From assembly GCA_009760855.2 (NCBI GenBank), contig WPIO01000021.1:5326001-5390000 (forward strand): DNA of 64,000 bases, given 5' to 3'. The stretch comes from Cristatella mucedo. Taxonomy: Eukaryota; Bryozoa; Phylactolaemata; Cristatellidae. Shown here piece after piece: positions 11,344 to 21,271 of the stretch. The notes beneath the pieces are model-generated. The model made no database searches and was not told where the DNA came from. It saw only the letters and a list, made by a program, of their open reading frames with translations. The position numbers and the translations under genes are program-made. The number at the start of each line of letters is the position of its first letter. The first letter of the stretch is position 1.

Positions 11344-11392
<49 letters not shown>
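11085..11392 (+). mobile_element. L2-type LINE 3' end fragment
   Basis: Matches the last 300 bp of LINE copies A and B: the end of the RT ORF ('aggacagcatttagtgggtc'), the 3' UTR, the hairpin 'AAGCGCCTAGAGAGAGATTG', 'AGTTCTCTGAGGGTGCTTTA', then about 15 TTA units at 11345-11391. Confidence 0.9.
11345..11391 (+). repeat. (TTA)n microsatellite, LINE tail
   Basis: About 15 uninterrupted TTA/ATT units forming the 3' end of the LINE fragment. Confidence 0.95.
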
Positions 11393-11393
<1 letters not shown>

Positions 11394-12182
11394 TCTGCCA
11401 AAGGCCCTACTTGCTCGAAGGTCAGGTCAAGGCAAGACTGTAGCACATCCTCTGTTTTAAAAAAGAAAAAAGTGAGCCTGCTGCAGAGTCACTTGCTTCC
11501 AATAATAACTCAGTATATGATGGCTGATTCGATTTTGAGGGTGAGGCTTTCTAATTTTCGAGTAGCACTATGTTTCCCCATTCCTAGTATGCAGCTTGAG
11601 TCGTCAATCAATTTGAGCAAGTTTTCTGCCGACCAAGTGCGAATGTCAGCAATGCATGCTACCCCAGCCATCCATATTTTCTTCCGGTGCCGACTCTGGT
11701 TCTTCCTTGCAGCAGTCCTTTGTTGCCACGTCTCTGCTACTCACTTCCTAGACTGTTATCATGGTTCAGCTGTGCTTGTCAAATCTTCATAGTTGCGTGA
11801 GCAAGAGGGTGGTGAATGACGGATGCACAGTGAGTGACAAATCTGCTTTTAGCCCACTGTAAAAATGTGTCCAGCGAAGCATCCACTTAGCACCGGCAGC
11901 TTTTGGCAATTTTCGGTAGAGCCGCATACAAGAACAGCCGTGTGACACTGGCAACAGCTTAATCACGGAGTCTAGTCGAGTGCCACAAGAAATCCAAGCT
12001 CAACACAAGCGAGGAACGAGGCTACCACAGTCGCTAACCACAGCCGCTGAAGTGCAAGCTAGCACATGTCAGCTGCCTCGGAGGTGTCATGAACGTGCAC
12101 TCGAGCAAGTGCTCATGAGACCGATCTACAGTACAACTCGCTGACGAAGACACGGCTCTACGGACGGACTGCACGGACTTAC

Positions 12183-12440
12183 GTTGTGCGCGGGCAAGGA
12201 CAAGCTGGCTTTTCCTTCTTTGACAAATTTCTTGTGTAGCTGCACTCGGTGCATACTGTACGTGTCCGACTGGTTGGCAAGATCTGCCCTGACGACGAGT
12301 TCGCCGAGATCATTACGTCCGAGTGTCAGCGATGCTTCTTTGTGTACTTTGGACGTGATCACACAGCCCGTGGTCGGATCTATGTTCTGGACGTTGATTG
12401 CGCACGACACCACGCTGCCGTCGGACATATGCGCAGTCAT
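12183..12440 (-). CDS. PIF1: PIF1 helicase, exon 1 (N-terminal PINT region)
   Basis: First coding exon of a PIF1-family 5'-3' DNA helicase (nuclear/mitochondrial genome maintenance, G-quadruplex and replication-fork processing). The 86 codons start at an ATG (12438-12440) and end at a GTAAGT donor in phase 0. The order of features matches the N-terminal region of animal PIF1: a 'TLGRND' block at residues 39-44, then a hydrophilic stretch, then 'SLPAHN' at the exon end. Metazoan PIF1 has the same 'SLGRN...LPAH' layout just before the 'LLLS..PDRL' block that is found in the next exon. A second in-frame ATG lies at codon 5. The next exon is 7.2 kb downstream. Identification rests on this colinearity and on phase agreement of all later exons. 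Confidence 0.8.
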
Positions 12441-13260
12441 CCTGTCGCAGTACCAAACAGTCAGTCACCAACTCGCGCCCTGCAACGGATCGCATGTAAA
12501 AAATGCACGGCATAAGAGCAAGCACTAAGACGCTGACGTTCCCACATCCTCACATATTACCCGCGCTAGGCTTATAATGTCACTTATCGGGTCGCGCAAC
12601 TTGCCGAGGATCAAAACATTGTACACAAAGCCAAAGAATGTAACGGCACCGAGTAGCCCTACCGATACAAACCGCGAGCGGTCGGCTGATAGCTGAACAG
12701 AAGAAGCGCTTCGAGTCGCCGTCGCACCGCACCGCTTTAGAGCTGTCACAAGCGGAGCGGAGCGGCTTCCAAGTCCGGACAGAGCGAAGCCGCAAGTGCA
12801 CAGCGCCGAGACACTGCGGAGCCGAACAGCGGGTGCCGGGGCTTTAAAAGTTGCTCTTCCGGCGTAAGGACCAATCAGTGATGACTAAGTGACTAGCCCC
12901 GAGCCCGAATGAATGAATGAATGGAGTTCCGACTGCCCCCGCCCCCAGTGGCGCGCTTTCTTTCGGTGCTGCAGTGGACGGAACTAGTTGAGCCAGCAGC
13001 TGAGCACGCGTAGAGCTGGCGGAGCTCTTGCGACCATTTTTTAGCGTAGAAATATAGGTCCCCCCGAGTCTGAAGGTAACGGCAGTCGGTAGTCGGAAGT
13101 TCCCTACGACAAGCGAGTCCGAGGCAACCGCCGTCGTCCGCGTCCTCGCCGTTGCGAGCCCGTGCCGTGGACCAGTCGACGGCTTCGGCGGCGTGCAGCG
13201 AAGAGCCCGGGGAGGGCAGGGCCGATATAGTTACGCCTGAGATGTCCGAATCTGATCGTT
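12441..13260. promoter_or_regulatory. CpG-rich upstream region of PIF1
   Basis: The DNA just upstream of the PIF1 start codon is markedly CpG-rich, most of all at 12700-12850 and 13060-13220, and no repeat is recognised until 13.56 kb. This fits a CpG-type promoter for PIF1 on the minus strand. It may be bidirectional, but I find no convincing plus-strand first exon. Inference only. Confidence 0.45.
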
Positions 13261-13561
13261 TGCGCTCCTGCCACTCGCTGGTCTCCGGCGAATGGAAATG
13301 CTGGCTTTGCTTTCTCTAATGCATTCCTTGCTGAGCACGCACGGGCGTGACTACACCCGCGTCATTCCACCGCAGCCGGACTCACACCGCTCCGCCTGGC
13401 CTACGGGCGCGCGTACCGGCTCAGTAGGCGCTGCAGTTGGACAGTATCGGCTGACGACTAAGCTGTATTTAATTGCAACGGGTCAGCTGTGGGCGCCTGA
13501 CCCGCTAGTCCTGCAGCAAGGAACTTTCTGCCTGTGCGTCGGCCTGTACGCACGCTATCCA

Positions 13562-13562
13562 C

Positions 13563-13614
<52 letters not shown>

Positions 13615-13620
13615 TCTCTC
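13562..13620 (+). repeat. (CT)n microsatellite
   Basis: Nearly pure CT dinucleotides with a few CCT/TTCT interruptions. Confidence 0.95.
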
Positions 13621-13844
13621 CGCGCGTTCCGGAGCTGCTTCTACGACGGCTTCTACATCCGTATGTACGCTCGCACGCTTGCGTCGCCTGCGTATAATGC
13701 AATACAGCCGTCGTCGTCAGAACGACAACCGACTTGTGGGAGCTTCATCTTCGTCGCGCCGCCATCGCGCGCCCACTTCATCTGCTCCGGTCTTCAGCCT
13801 CGCAGGAAGTGGACACTCGAATCATTTAGCTAGGCATCAAACGA

Positions 13845-14180
13845 GCCTGAAAGCCTTTGGAGACCTGAAAGCCTTTAGTTCGTATAATCCCAAAGCCTGG
13901 GGCTCATTTCCGACTGAAGTCACGACATCCCCTGATCTGAAAACATTTAAAAAGGAGCTAAAAATGCACTTGTGCTCATATCGTGCTGACACTGTGCATG
14001 CTGCCATGAACCATATTTGCAAGTTGACACTTAGCATGCTACCACTAACCATATTATACACCTTGACTCTGTGCATGTTACCTGTAACCATAAGATCATG
14101 CTTCCCTTGCAGCATATGTAAAGTGCCTGGAGAGAAGTTGAGCTCTCTGAAGGTGCTATATAAATGTATCACAGCTATTA
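13845..14180 (+). mobile_element. Decayed L2-type LINE 3' end
   Basis: Reads like the end of the LINE ORF ('PKAW', 'TSPDLKTFKKELKMHL'), then the 3' UTR with repeated 'CTGTGCATG' blocks, and a degenerate 3' hairpin 'AAGTGCCTGGAGAGAAGTTG' at about 14120, ending in a short ATT run. Confidence 0.8.
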
Positions 14181-14265
14181 TTACAGTCAGTTTTCCTTAA
14201 GCCTAGCTTCCTACTTGCTCCACTCCAGAGTGACATAAGAAAATGTATTTGTTAAAATATAATTC

Positions 14266-14655
14266 AGCTGGTTTGGTCCAGCGGATAAGGTGCTCGCCCC
14301 GACCAAGGTCTGGCTGAGGTCGTGGGCTCTGTAGCCCGAATTATTGTCTCGAATGGCCCAAAACGCCTGCCGATGAGCAACACCACCAGTTTATTCCTCC
14401 TACACACGGAGCAGGGCGAAGCATGACTCTCTTCGCCCCTCTCGCCCACCGGAGTCCCCCGACTCCCTTGGCAAAACAAACCACTAATCGCACGGCCCGG
14501 CTGCTTACCACATCGAGTGTCACAGCCCACTCGTACAGCGATCAGGGGCAGTGTCATCAATTAAATAAAACCACAGGCTCGAGCCCCGAGGCACATGTGA
14601 AGCACCTGAATAGAGATTAAGTTCTCTTGGGGCGGTATATATATGAATTTTATTT
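14266..14655 (+). repeat. SINE-A copy split by a solo-LTR-like insertion
   Basis: tRNA-derived 5' part with A-box-like 'TGGTCCAGCGG' and 'GGCTGAGGTCGTGGGCTC' (B-box region), then a 246-bp foreign block, then the rest 'GGCTCGAGCCCCGAGG' and the LINE-like tail 'CCTGAATAGAGATTAAGTTC'. The break falls inside the B-box region. Confidence 0.8.
14330..14575 (+). mobile_element. Probable solo LTR (246 bp) inside a SINE
   Basis: The insert begins TGTAGCCCG and ends AACCACA, so it has the 5'-TG...CA-3' ends of a retroviral-type LTR, and it is flanked by a 5-bp direct repeat, GGCTC (14325-14329 and 14576-14580). An AATAAA polyadenylation signal lies about 10 bp before the end. Removing it restores an uninterrupted SINE-A. 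No internal retrotransposon genes are nearby, so it would be a solo LTR left by recombination. Confidence 0.65.
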
Positions 14656-17446
14656 ATTTGTTAAGGAGGTAGGAAAGAGCCCTCCGCGATGCATCTCCCA
14701 GTGAATTTTAACACTCCACCATTACCTTTATCACCTGCTGCTTCACTATCTGATTCACATATGACGAGCTCGTGATGTCCCATAAACAGGGACTCTCGTG
14801 GAGCGCTTCAATTATTTCGCTGGTTAAGTCGTCCGCCATGCTTTTCAACGCTGTGAAGAAGGTGTGCCCACGACGGCGCCTACGATGGCTCGTTTGTTAC
14901 ATCTTGCCCCAGTCTCGGCATAATCGTACAACCATGCTCAGCTTCGAAGTCTTCCTTGAGTCTTGGACCGCCCCCAGTCTTGGGGGAGGACGTATGCACC
15001 GAAGATTCGAGCAGGACGTCCACAGGGAAGAAGCAAGACTCATCGCGTAAATTTGGCTTCACAAGTCGAGCCTGGTTCTACTTCTTAGCCAATGATTAGG
15101 CAAGACTGAGCGAACGGTCAATCGCAGGCAGGGGGTCAAGGGCACGCCTTCTGAATTGCTCTGAAAAGCTTGGTGGACGACTCGACCGTAGCTGTTTATG
15201 GGGCACCGGAAGGTCGTCGTGTAAGAATCGGCTAACGAGGTGGCGGGCGATGAAGGCAATCGCAGAAGGTTAAAATTCACCGGGAGGTGCCTAGCGGATG
15301 GCCATTGTCTAACTCCCTAGCGAAAGCAATTTTCCCGCGATCACTCTGTGCATGGAGCTAGTACGAGGCACGACATAGCGAGAAAACTGACTTCGTAAAC
15401 TTCCTGCCTGCAGGAAGGAAGTCAGAAGCGGGACAGAAGCGGCCTCGGTCTCGTCGCGGCAGGTTGGCTCTTCGTCCGGTCTTCCTTGAGTCTTGGACCG
15501 TCCCCCAGTCTAAGCGACGTATGAAGCAGGACAGGAGCAAGACTCGCAGTGCAAATGAAGCTTTAGACTGCGGTCGGCTCTTTCGTTGCTCGCGTTGAAT
15601 TTGAGCTATCGGCGGTACTTGACGTCACTCCATGATAAACCTACCGTCGGATTCACGTAGGTATGTGTATGCGTGGGAGTTTCGGCAATATATGTATTAG
15701 TCACCGCGATGACTGCAGCTTCCGTTAGGAGATGTCAGATCGCACGCAGTTGGCGTCCCTCTAAAACGCAAGGAAAAACCGCAGGAGAACCGACGCAAAC
15801 ATTCGCGCCAATAAGAGGTCATATTTGACCGGAGACCGTACCTCATAATGACGCAATCTTCTATGTTTGTGACTGATGACAGCGCTTCTTTTAGAGTGCC
15901 GACTGCGTGCGGTAGCGGCAACACTCGTGTGTCTGAGTCGAGACGCATTTTCGGAGCATCGAGGTCGCTCGAGGGATGACCTAGAGGATTCCGCTACCAT
16001 CGGCCTCGTTTCTGCTCAGCCAGTAGACCGATCGTGGGGAACGCGATACGGTCTTTGGAGTTCCAATTCCGGCATTGAAATGCGTGAGAATTGATGCAGC
16101 GCTTGGTAGGTTTATACAAAGTAACGGTCTGCACCGACTATCTACGCCGCGACTTAGCTGCCTGGGGGTGGCCGTGTGGAGGACCCTACCGAGGAGTCGA
16201 CGTGGGGCCACTCTCAGACCGATCTCAGCTATTTATAAGCTCTGGCAAAAACCTGCGTGGAAAATTTACACCCAGCCTGGAACCAGGACGTCGCAGTAAA
16301 GATATCGCATGAGAATATTTCAGCTGAACATGATGTTTACCCTGAGTATGTAAGCAAATTAGTAGTTGTTTTACATTTTCTTTCTCTCAGCCATACGTAG
16401 TCCTACACGAGCTGCTGCGTATGAGCTGTTGACTTGGATTTTTCAACATGATAAAAAGCAGCTGGACTGAAATCCCCTTATTTTGAACAGCACTGCTCAA
16501 TAAACTTCTGGCTTTAACTTAACGACAGTAGGAATAAATGTAAGCAAGGAATAAATAAATATATCGCAGTCGCTTTGCGTTACCAGAATGGCAGCTCTTA
16601 CTCATCACTTCGATCTTGAGCCGACGCCATTGAGCCAAATACGGCCGAGGCGTCGCTAAAGTCGTGGTTAAGCATTTTCCGTGCTGAAATCCTGGGTTTC
16701 TATATTTCCATACACGCTTCTCTGCGTGCAAATCTACAGAACTATGCCGCGGCTGTGCAAATGCTACGCTGCAGAGCGCTTACTACGGTCCACTGAACGC
16801 CTGAGAGGCTTTCGAGGGTCATTACTCGAGCACCCAGACTTCATGAAAGAAAAGGAAAAAAACTGAGCAGCTTCGCGTAGCCACAGGACAGTCGATGACG
16901 CAATCAGCATAGCGGTACCGGCCCAGGACTGGCTGGACAGTAAGAGCCCGAGTGAGTGAGTGACAGGGTAACAAGAGAGAAGATCTCGTCCTTGCACGAG
17001 AATTCCACGAGACAGCTGTGCAGCATTCGCAGAGCAAACGGCTAGTCTGCTATCAAGCGTCACATGAACGTGAATGAAAGGAAAAGCTATTCTCCTTACA
17101 AGATTCGGTGGTGGCTAATACTGCTGCACCAGTATGCAGGAGCTACACCGTAGCAGTCTTAGCGAGTCCAAGGAAAACAATTTGCTTCGCATATGCTGCT
17201 CCATCAGGAGCCACCACAGCTTCTTTAGCAAAGGGATGCTTTACATCGTTTACTTTTAATTTAATGATATTTAATTTAATAATTTAATGAATACTAGCGG
17301 AAGTACATAGGACTAACTGTAGAGGTTGAATGGGTTTTCGGCAGTCCTGCCAAGTCAGAATCACGACAATCTAAACGGTCAGTGAGTTAGTGCGAGCCAC
17401 AGCTAAGCACTGCAATAAGATTAAGAAAAATATTAAACTTCACAAA
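14656..17446. other. Intergenic, no supported gene
   Basis: Mostly unique sequence of mixed composition. The ORFs in it are short and overlap each other on both strands. The only structure noted is an imperfect direct repeat (about 14946-15050 and 15478-15565). Confidence 0.5.
14946..15565 (+). repeat. Imperfect direct repeat pair
   Basis: Two copies (about 14946-15050 and 15478-15565) share 'gtcttccttgagtcttggac' and further blocks including 'gcaagactc'. They are possibly the ends of an unrecognised mobile element or a local duplication. Confidence 0.5.
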
Positions 17447-17625
17447 GCCGGCCGCGATAGCCCAGTAGGTAAGGTACTCGCTCTTCACGAACGACGTCAT
17501 GAGTTAGAATCCTGCAGTAGGCAAACCTTTAATGCAAACTGCGAGTGTTGGGGAAATTTGTCTAGGCTGTTCTGCCGCTTTTTCAAATGAGGCTGTTAAA
17601 ACAGTTGATTATGTTTTTATAGCAC
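17447..17625 (+). repeat. SINE-B copy
   Basis: 'GCGATAGCCCAGTAGGTAAG' (A-box region), 'GTCATGAGTTAGAATCCTGC' (B-box region) and the 3' block 'AAATGAGGCTGTTAAAACAG' shared with the copies at 56.9 and 63.5 kb. Confidence 0.65.
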
Positions 17626-18230
17626 CCTAAAATAACAAAATTTCATTCTAAGCACTAGTTGAAGGCTGGAAAGAAAGCATAATAATTGATTAGTCCAGTC
17701 CGTGAACAAATAAACCTTCACAATGTTGAATGTCAGTCTGTGAGTCCGTAGGTCCCGAAAGTCACTGAAGTCTTGCTGTAGTTGTGTGCCTTAGTGATAG
17801 CTACAGTACCATATAGACAATACAGCAAGTATGAGCGTCATGGCAAAATATCAGGAGATATCATCTACTAATTTGCATTCGTAGCCACACCAGGCAATCT
17901 TCTCTTAGTTTAATTTTAACTTCGAATTATGCAGTGATTGTTAAAGCGCTGAGCACGCTTTTGATCGTCATTATTTAATTACGCAAGTAAACAATAAGGA
18001 GATCATCTCTCAGTGGAACCGATGAAAATAAAGAGCCTGACCACTAGAATCATCAATTTAGTGCCGGTCGATCGGTTGGTGAATTGTTGTGTCCGAGCCA
18101 CTTCACGGCTACACGTTTCTATGTACGACCTTTAATTTTCGAACAAAGCCGTGTTATCGTGTAGCTACGCTTTCCTAATAGCATGTGCCCTAAATTTTTC
18201 TTTGGTAGACGCTAGTAAGCACACGAAGCA
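17626..18230. other. Intergenic, no supported gene
   Basis: No ORF, motif or repeat that I recognise. Confidence 0.5.
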
Positions 18231-18234
18231 CAAT

Positions 18235-18410
18235 TCACACATACTAACTAGAAGAGCTAAGAAGAACATGTGCGTATTTAGCTTTTTCTTAAATGTAGTC
18301 GAGTAAAAAAAATGTCCAAGTCAGTCGGTATTGAGTTCCAGGCTATGAGAGCATACGAACTGAAGGCGGACGCCAAAGGCTTTTAGATTGGTCAAGCCTG
18401 GCGTAGACGG
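18235..18410 (-). mobile_element. Decayed L2-type LINE 3' fragment
   Basis: The minus strand retains the end of the LINE ORF in degraded form ('catacgaactgaaggc' and 'cttaaatgtagtcgag' correspond to the conserved end). It abuts the left flank of the viral element. Confidence 0.5.
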
Positions 18411-18497
18411 CGAGTCTTGCTTCCTACCTGTTTCCTACTTCGTTGAGTCTTACTTGGGTCTTCCGGTTTGTAGGAGGATTAGACGGCAGCCTCGCTC

Positions 18498-18695
18498 AGT
18501 AGTATGTAAATGAATGGAATGGAGCCTAGGGCTCATTCGAATGACGTCATAAATTAAATAAACCGTACTCCGATAAACAATCTTGCTAATGCTCGATCGT
18601 TTCTCGTCGTCCGATTTAGTTTATGGCTGTCGTCATTCTCGAGACCCTATTCTCCATTCCATTCATGTACATACTACTTAGAGTTGTTTTAAGTT
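18498..18695 (+). repeat. Left inverted terminal repeat with internal hairpin arms
   Basis: Reverse-complementary to 38378-38561, with about 14 differences over about 175 aligned positions counted by eye. It contains its own inverted pair: an outer arm at 18498-18524 (starts AGTAGTATG, ends AATGGAG) and an inner arm at 18652-18678, 26 of 27 bases complementary. Shorter palindromes lie inside: ATTCGAAT, GACGTC and GAGCCTAGGGCTC. Confidence 0.9.
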
Positions 18696-18751
18696 TACAG
18701 TACTATATAAAGGTAAAACAATTTTTATTCGCAAAATAATATAGGACAATC

Positions 18752-19151
18752 ATGCCAGACCTAGGAACTAAATATGTAACGATAAATATAACAAAATACT
18801 TTTAGATAATGAAAGAGTTAGAGGTTGTTTAACTAAATTAATAAGAATTAAATATTGTTTTCAATTTATAAGTATTCTATTGACTCTTGCAATTACAATA
18901 ACTAGTACATATGTTCAACAATATGAGGATCTTTCTCATATTGTAACTGTTTAGATGGACTAGCAACAATGTTAATATCAGTTGAAAGTACAATATCCCA
19001 AATTGATAGAAGAAAAAGATCTACACTTCAAGCAAATCTTAACTTGGTTTAAGAGATTGTAGATGCTTTAGATGATGACAAAATAACTAAGGAAGAATTC
19101 AATGAAATACTAATTGATCCATTGAATAACACTAGTAAATCTAAATCTTAA
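18752..19151 (+). pseudogene. Viral small membrane-type protein, broken
   Basis: A plus-strand reading frame that shifts phase and contains TAG/TAA codons. The visible parts include a hydrophobic segment 'FISILLTLAITITS' (possible membrane span) followed by a charged C-terminal part ending 'EILIDPLNNTSKSKS'. Its stop codon overlaps the 3' end of the convergent integrase gene by 11 bp. I do not recognise the family. Confidence 0.5.
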
Positions 19152-19965
19152 TCACTTGCAACTCCTCTCTAACAAAAATTCTTTTAACAACATTTACCCA
19201 ATAACGCGACGGTTGTTCTTGCAATACCACTATTCTAGCAATAGTATGTTTAGTTAAACTCCATATTGGATCTGTAGCTCTTCTTCTTTTTCATCTTCTC
19301 CTTCGCCTGCTTCTAATAAATATCTAACAGTTGTTCCAAGTTCTAATAACTTTTCTTGTTCTCCAAATTTTCTAGGTTATTCTTGTTTCTTTAGTTTTAC
19401 TATTTTTTTATTGCTTTAGCAGGTTTTTCACCAGTTGCTTTTGTAATACTATTATTTAGATAATCAATAATCTTTGGTAAATTATAAATCCACTCTCTGT
19501 TTCTAGTATAATCTCCTTTATTAATACTTTCTATTTCTCTTTCATTTCAATACATGCTCTCTCAGCTACTGTTCTATTCATTCTTTCAACTAATGCAACA
19601 CTCTTTTTACTAGTACCTTCTATAACACGTGTTTCATGTCTTTTCATTTTTTTTTAGCAAACTCTCTTTTAAACTCTGATCGTGCATCTACTGTTATCTT
19701 CTTTGGCCATTCTATAGGACCTTTACTATAAATATCTATTATTGCTTGTGTTACTTCTTTAGAAGACTTGGTTTTAAGTGGTCTTGAATCTTTCCATCTA
19801 CTAGCAACATCAATAACACTCGAAGCATATTTATATCCAGAATCATTTGGCATATATAAAATGTCTGCTTGATGATTTTCATTAGGTGCAACAATATTAA
19901 GAAACCTTGCAAAATATCTTTAGGTCTCGGTTTGAATACTTGACTTATATCTGAGTTAAATTTGA
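19141..19965 (-). pseudogene. Maverick/retroviral-type integrase (DDE), broken
   Basis: The enzyme that would insert the linear element into host DNA. The readable core has 'QADILYMP' (first catalytic Asp), 'YASSVIDVASRWKDSRPLK', 'TKSSKEVTQAIIDIY', and 'KKITVDARSEFK' (second Asp). The third catalytic residue falls in 'VALVERMNRT'. The C-terminal end 'TDPIWSLTKHTIARIVV...FVREELQ' is the chromodomain-like tail typical of Maverick integrases. Breaks: a slip in a run of nine A (near 19648), at least two more frame changes, and TGA/TAA/TAG codons. Dead as it stands. Confidence 0.9.
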
Positions 19966-20019
19966 ATTTACTTTATTTATTTCTTTCATTTAGAGTTAAA
20001 AATAACATTATATAGAGAG

Positions 20020-20472
20020 TGGAAATATTTTGTGACATATGTTTAAATACATTTAGTGAAATAGAATACCTTGAATCAGGTCATCCTTATTGTAAACCAC
20101 CAAAAATAAAGAGACCAAAAAAATATGAAATAAGTTGTGATATCTGTGATTTAGATATGAATGGAACATGATTCTAGTCTTTAACGTAATGATACAAGTA
20201 TAGTTTGTTCATACTGTAACATAAATTCTAATTCATTTAAAAAAGATGGACAAACTAAATCATATTCTTTAGTCAAGAAACATTTAAAAAAGGTGTTGCT
20301 CTACTTCATGTTTACACCATTCTTTAGACCATGAAGCTATTTGTGCTATTTCAAAACTATTCCCACTAGTTAAAGGTAAACGTAAAGCAACAAAGTTAAA
20401 AGAGTTAATAGTGTTAATAGTTCATTTATATTTCTCAGGAGGCTACATAACTGACCAAGAGGTTTACCTTTA
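20020..20472 (+). pseudogene. Putative zinc-binding viral protein, broken
   Basis: A plus-strand coding-like region with three CxxC pairs: 'FCDICLNTF', 'SCDICDLDM' and 'VCSYCNINS', with 'GHPYC' between. This suggests a zinc-ribbon or treble-clef fold. It then shifts frame and ends 'IVHLYFSGGYITDQEVYL'. Several stops interrupt it. I do not recognise the family. It lies between integrase and a fibre-like gene. Confidence 0.45.
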
Positions 20473-20540
20473 AATTTCCAAGATTTTCAATGAAATAATA
20501 ATCAGTTGGTAATCTAGTAAAATATGCATAATACTTTGGG

Positions 20541-21262
20541 TCAACACCTCCACTTTGAAAAAGTATTTATAGCTTTTATTTCACCAGATACAACAGTTGT
20601 ATCACTACTAGGTCTAAGAATTACACAATTAGATGCTCCAACACTTAATATTATTATAGGTGGAGATGTTTTATTTGTCCACGAATAAGATGTTGATAGA
20701 TTTATAATTGAATTCAATGATTTAGGATTAATCGAGATTGATGTTACTTCTGTTATTATTTTAACTGTTTTATCTACATAATTCTTTGTTGCAACATCAC
20801 TTGGATTAACAGGATCAGCAAAATTTGTTATTGAATTTCCACCCATATTTATGTTTGTTGTTGAAGGAAATGCTTTTAATAATACATCGCGTTTCATTCC
20901 TACACACGTAACGCAATAATTATCAGTTAATCCAACTGGATTAGCATTACCTGAATTCCAATAAGTAGATGTTATAGCATAGCTATTCATATTTAAATCT
21001 CCTAAAATCGTATCACCTGTTTTTTAACATAATTATTTATTTGGCTAACATTTACGCCATCAGTACTGTTAACACCAGCTCCAAGATTTGTAATGCTTTT
21101 ACCAGCAACATTCAATGATGTTCCAGAATTAACAATACAATTAGTATCTGCATAAGATTTTGTTACTGCATCACTATCGTTAATAGGATCAGCTAAATTC
21201 ACAACTCTATTCCCACTCGCATTGAGGTCCGATAGAAGATATCCATTGACTTTGAGACATAT
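20541..21262 (-). pseudogene. Fibre-like protein with tail-fibre-type repeats, broken
   Basis: At least two copies of a repeat of the form N-L-A-D-P-[IV]-N-x-S-D-x-x-T-K-x-Y-x-D ('NLADPINDSDAVTKSYAD' and 'NFADPVNPSDVATKNYVD'), plus related 'AGKSITNLGAGVNSTDGVNV' and 'GDTILGDLNMNSYAI' units. In tailed phages such repeats form the trimeric shaft of tail fibres. Here it could be a receptor-binding spike. The region after the repeats ('IIILSVGASNCVILRPSS') could be a C-terminal head. A frameshift near 21002 separates the two open parts. Confidence 0.7.
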
Positions 21263-21271
21263 TCAGTTGAA

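Larger units (their letters stand above)
4976..12182. other. PIF1 intron 1 (7.2 kb), repeat-loaded
   Basis: The spacer between the PINT exon and exon 2. It contains a TGGCAC hexamer repeat (5272-5303), a SINE-B (5808-5990), a SPIN-like hAT remnant (6925-7103), a full 3' half of an L2-type LINE (7320-9811), a pogo-like MITE (10171-10342), and a LINE 3' end with a long (TTA)n tail (11085-11392). The remaining stretches (5304-5807, 5991-6924, 9812-10170, 10343-11084, 11393-12182) show no gene that I can support. Confidence 0.6.

Noticed and set aside
12525..12749. Minus-strand frame with a membrane-span-like stretch (VSVGLLGAVTFFGFVYNVLIL)
   Set aside because: Starts only at a non-ATG codon, no splice evidence, and it lies in the CpG-rich PIF1 upstream region. 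A small exon cannot be fully excluded.
13292..14200. 302-codon plus-strand ORF
   Set aside because: It runs through a (CT)n microsatellite and then into a LINE 3' end, so it is open by composition and not a gene.
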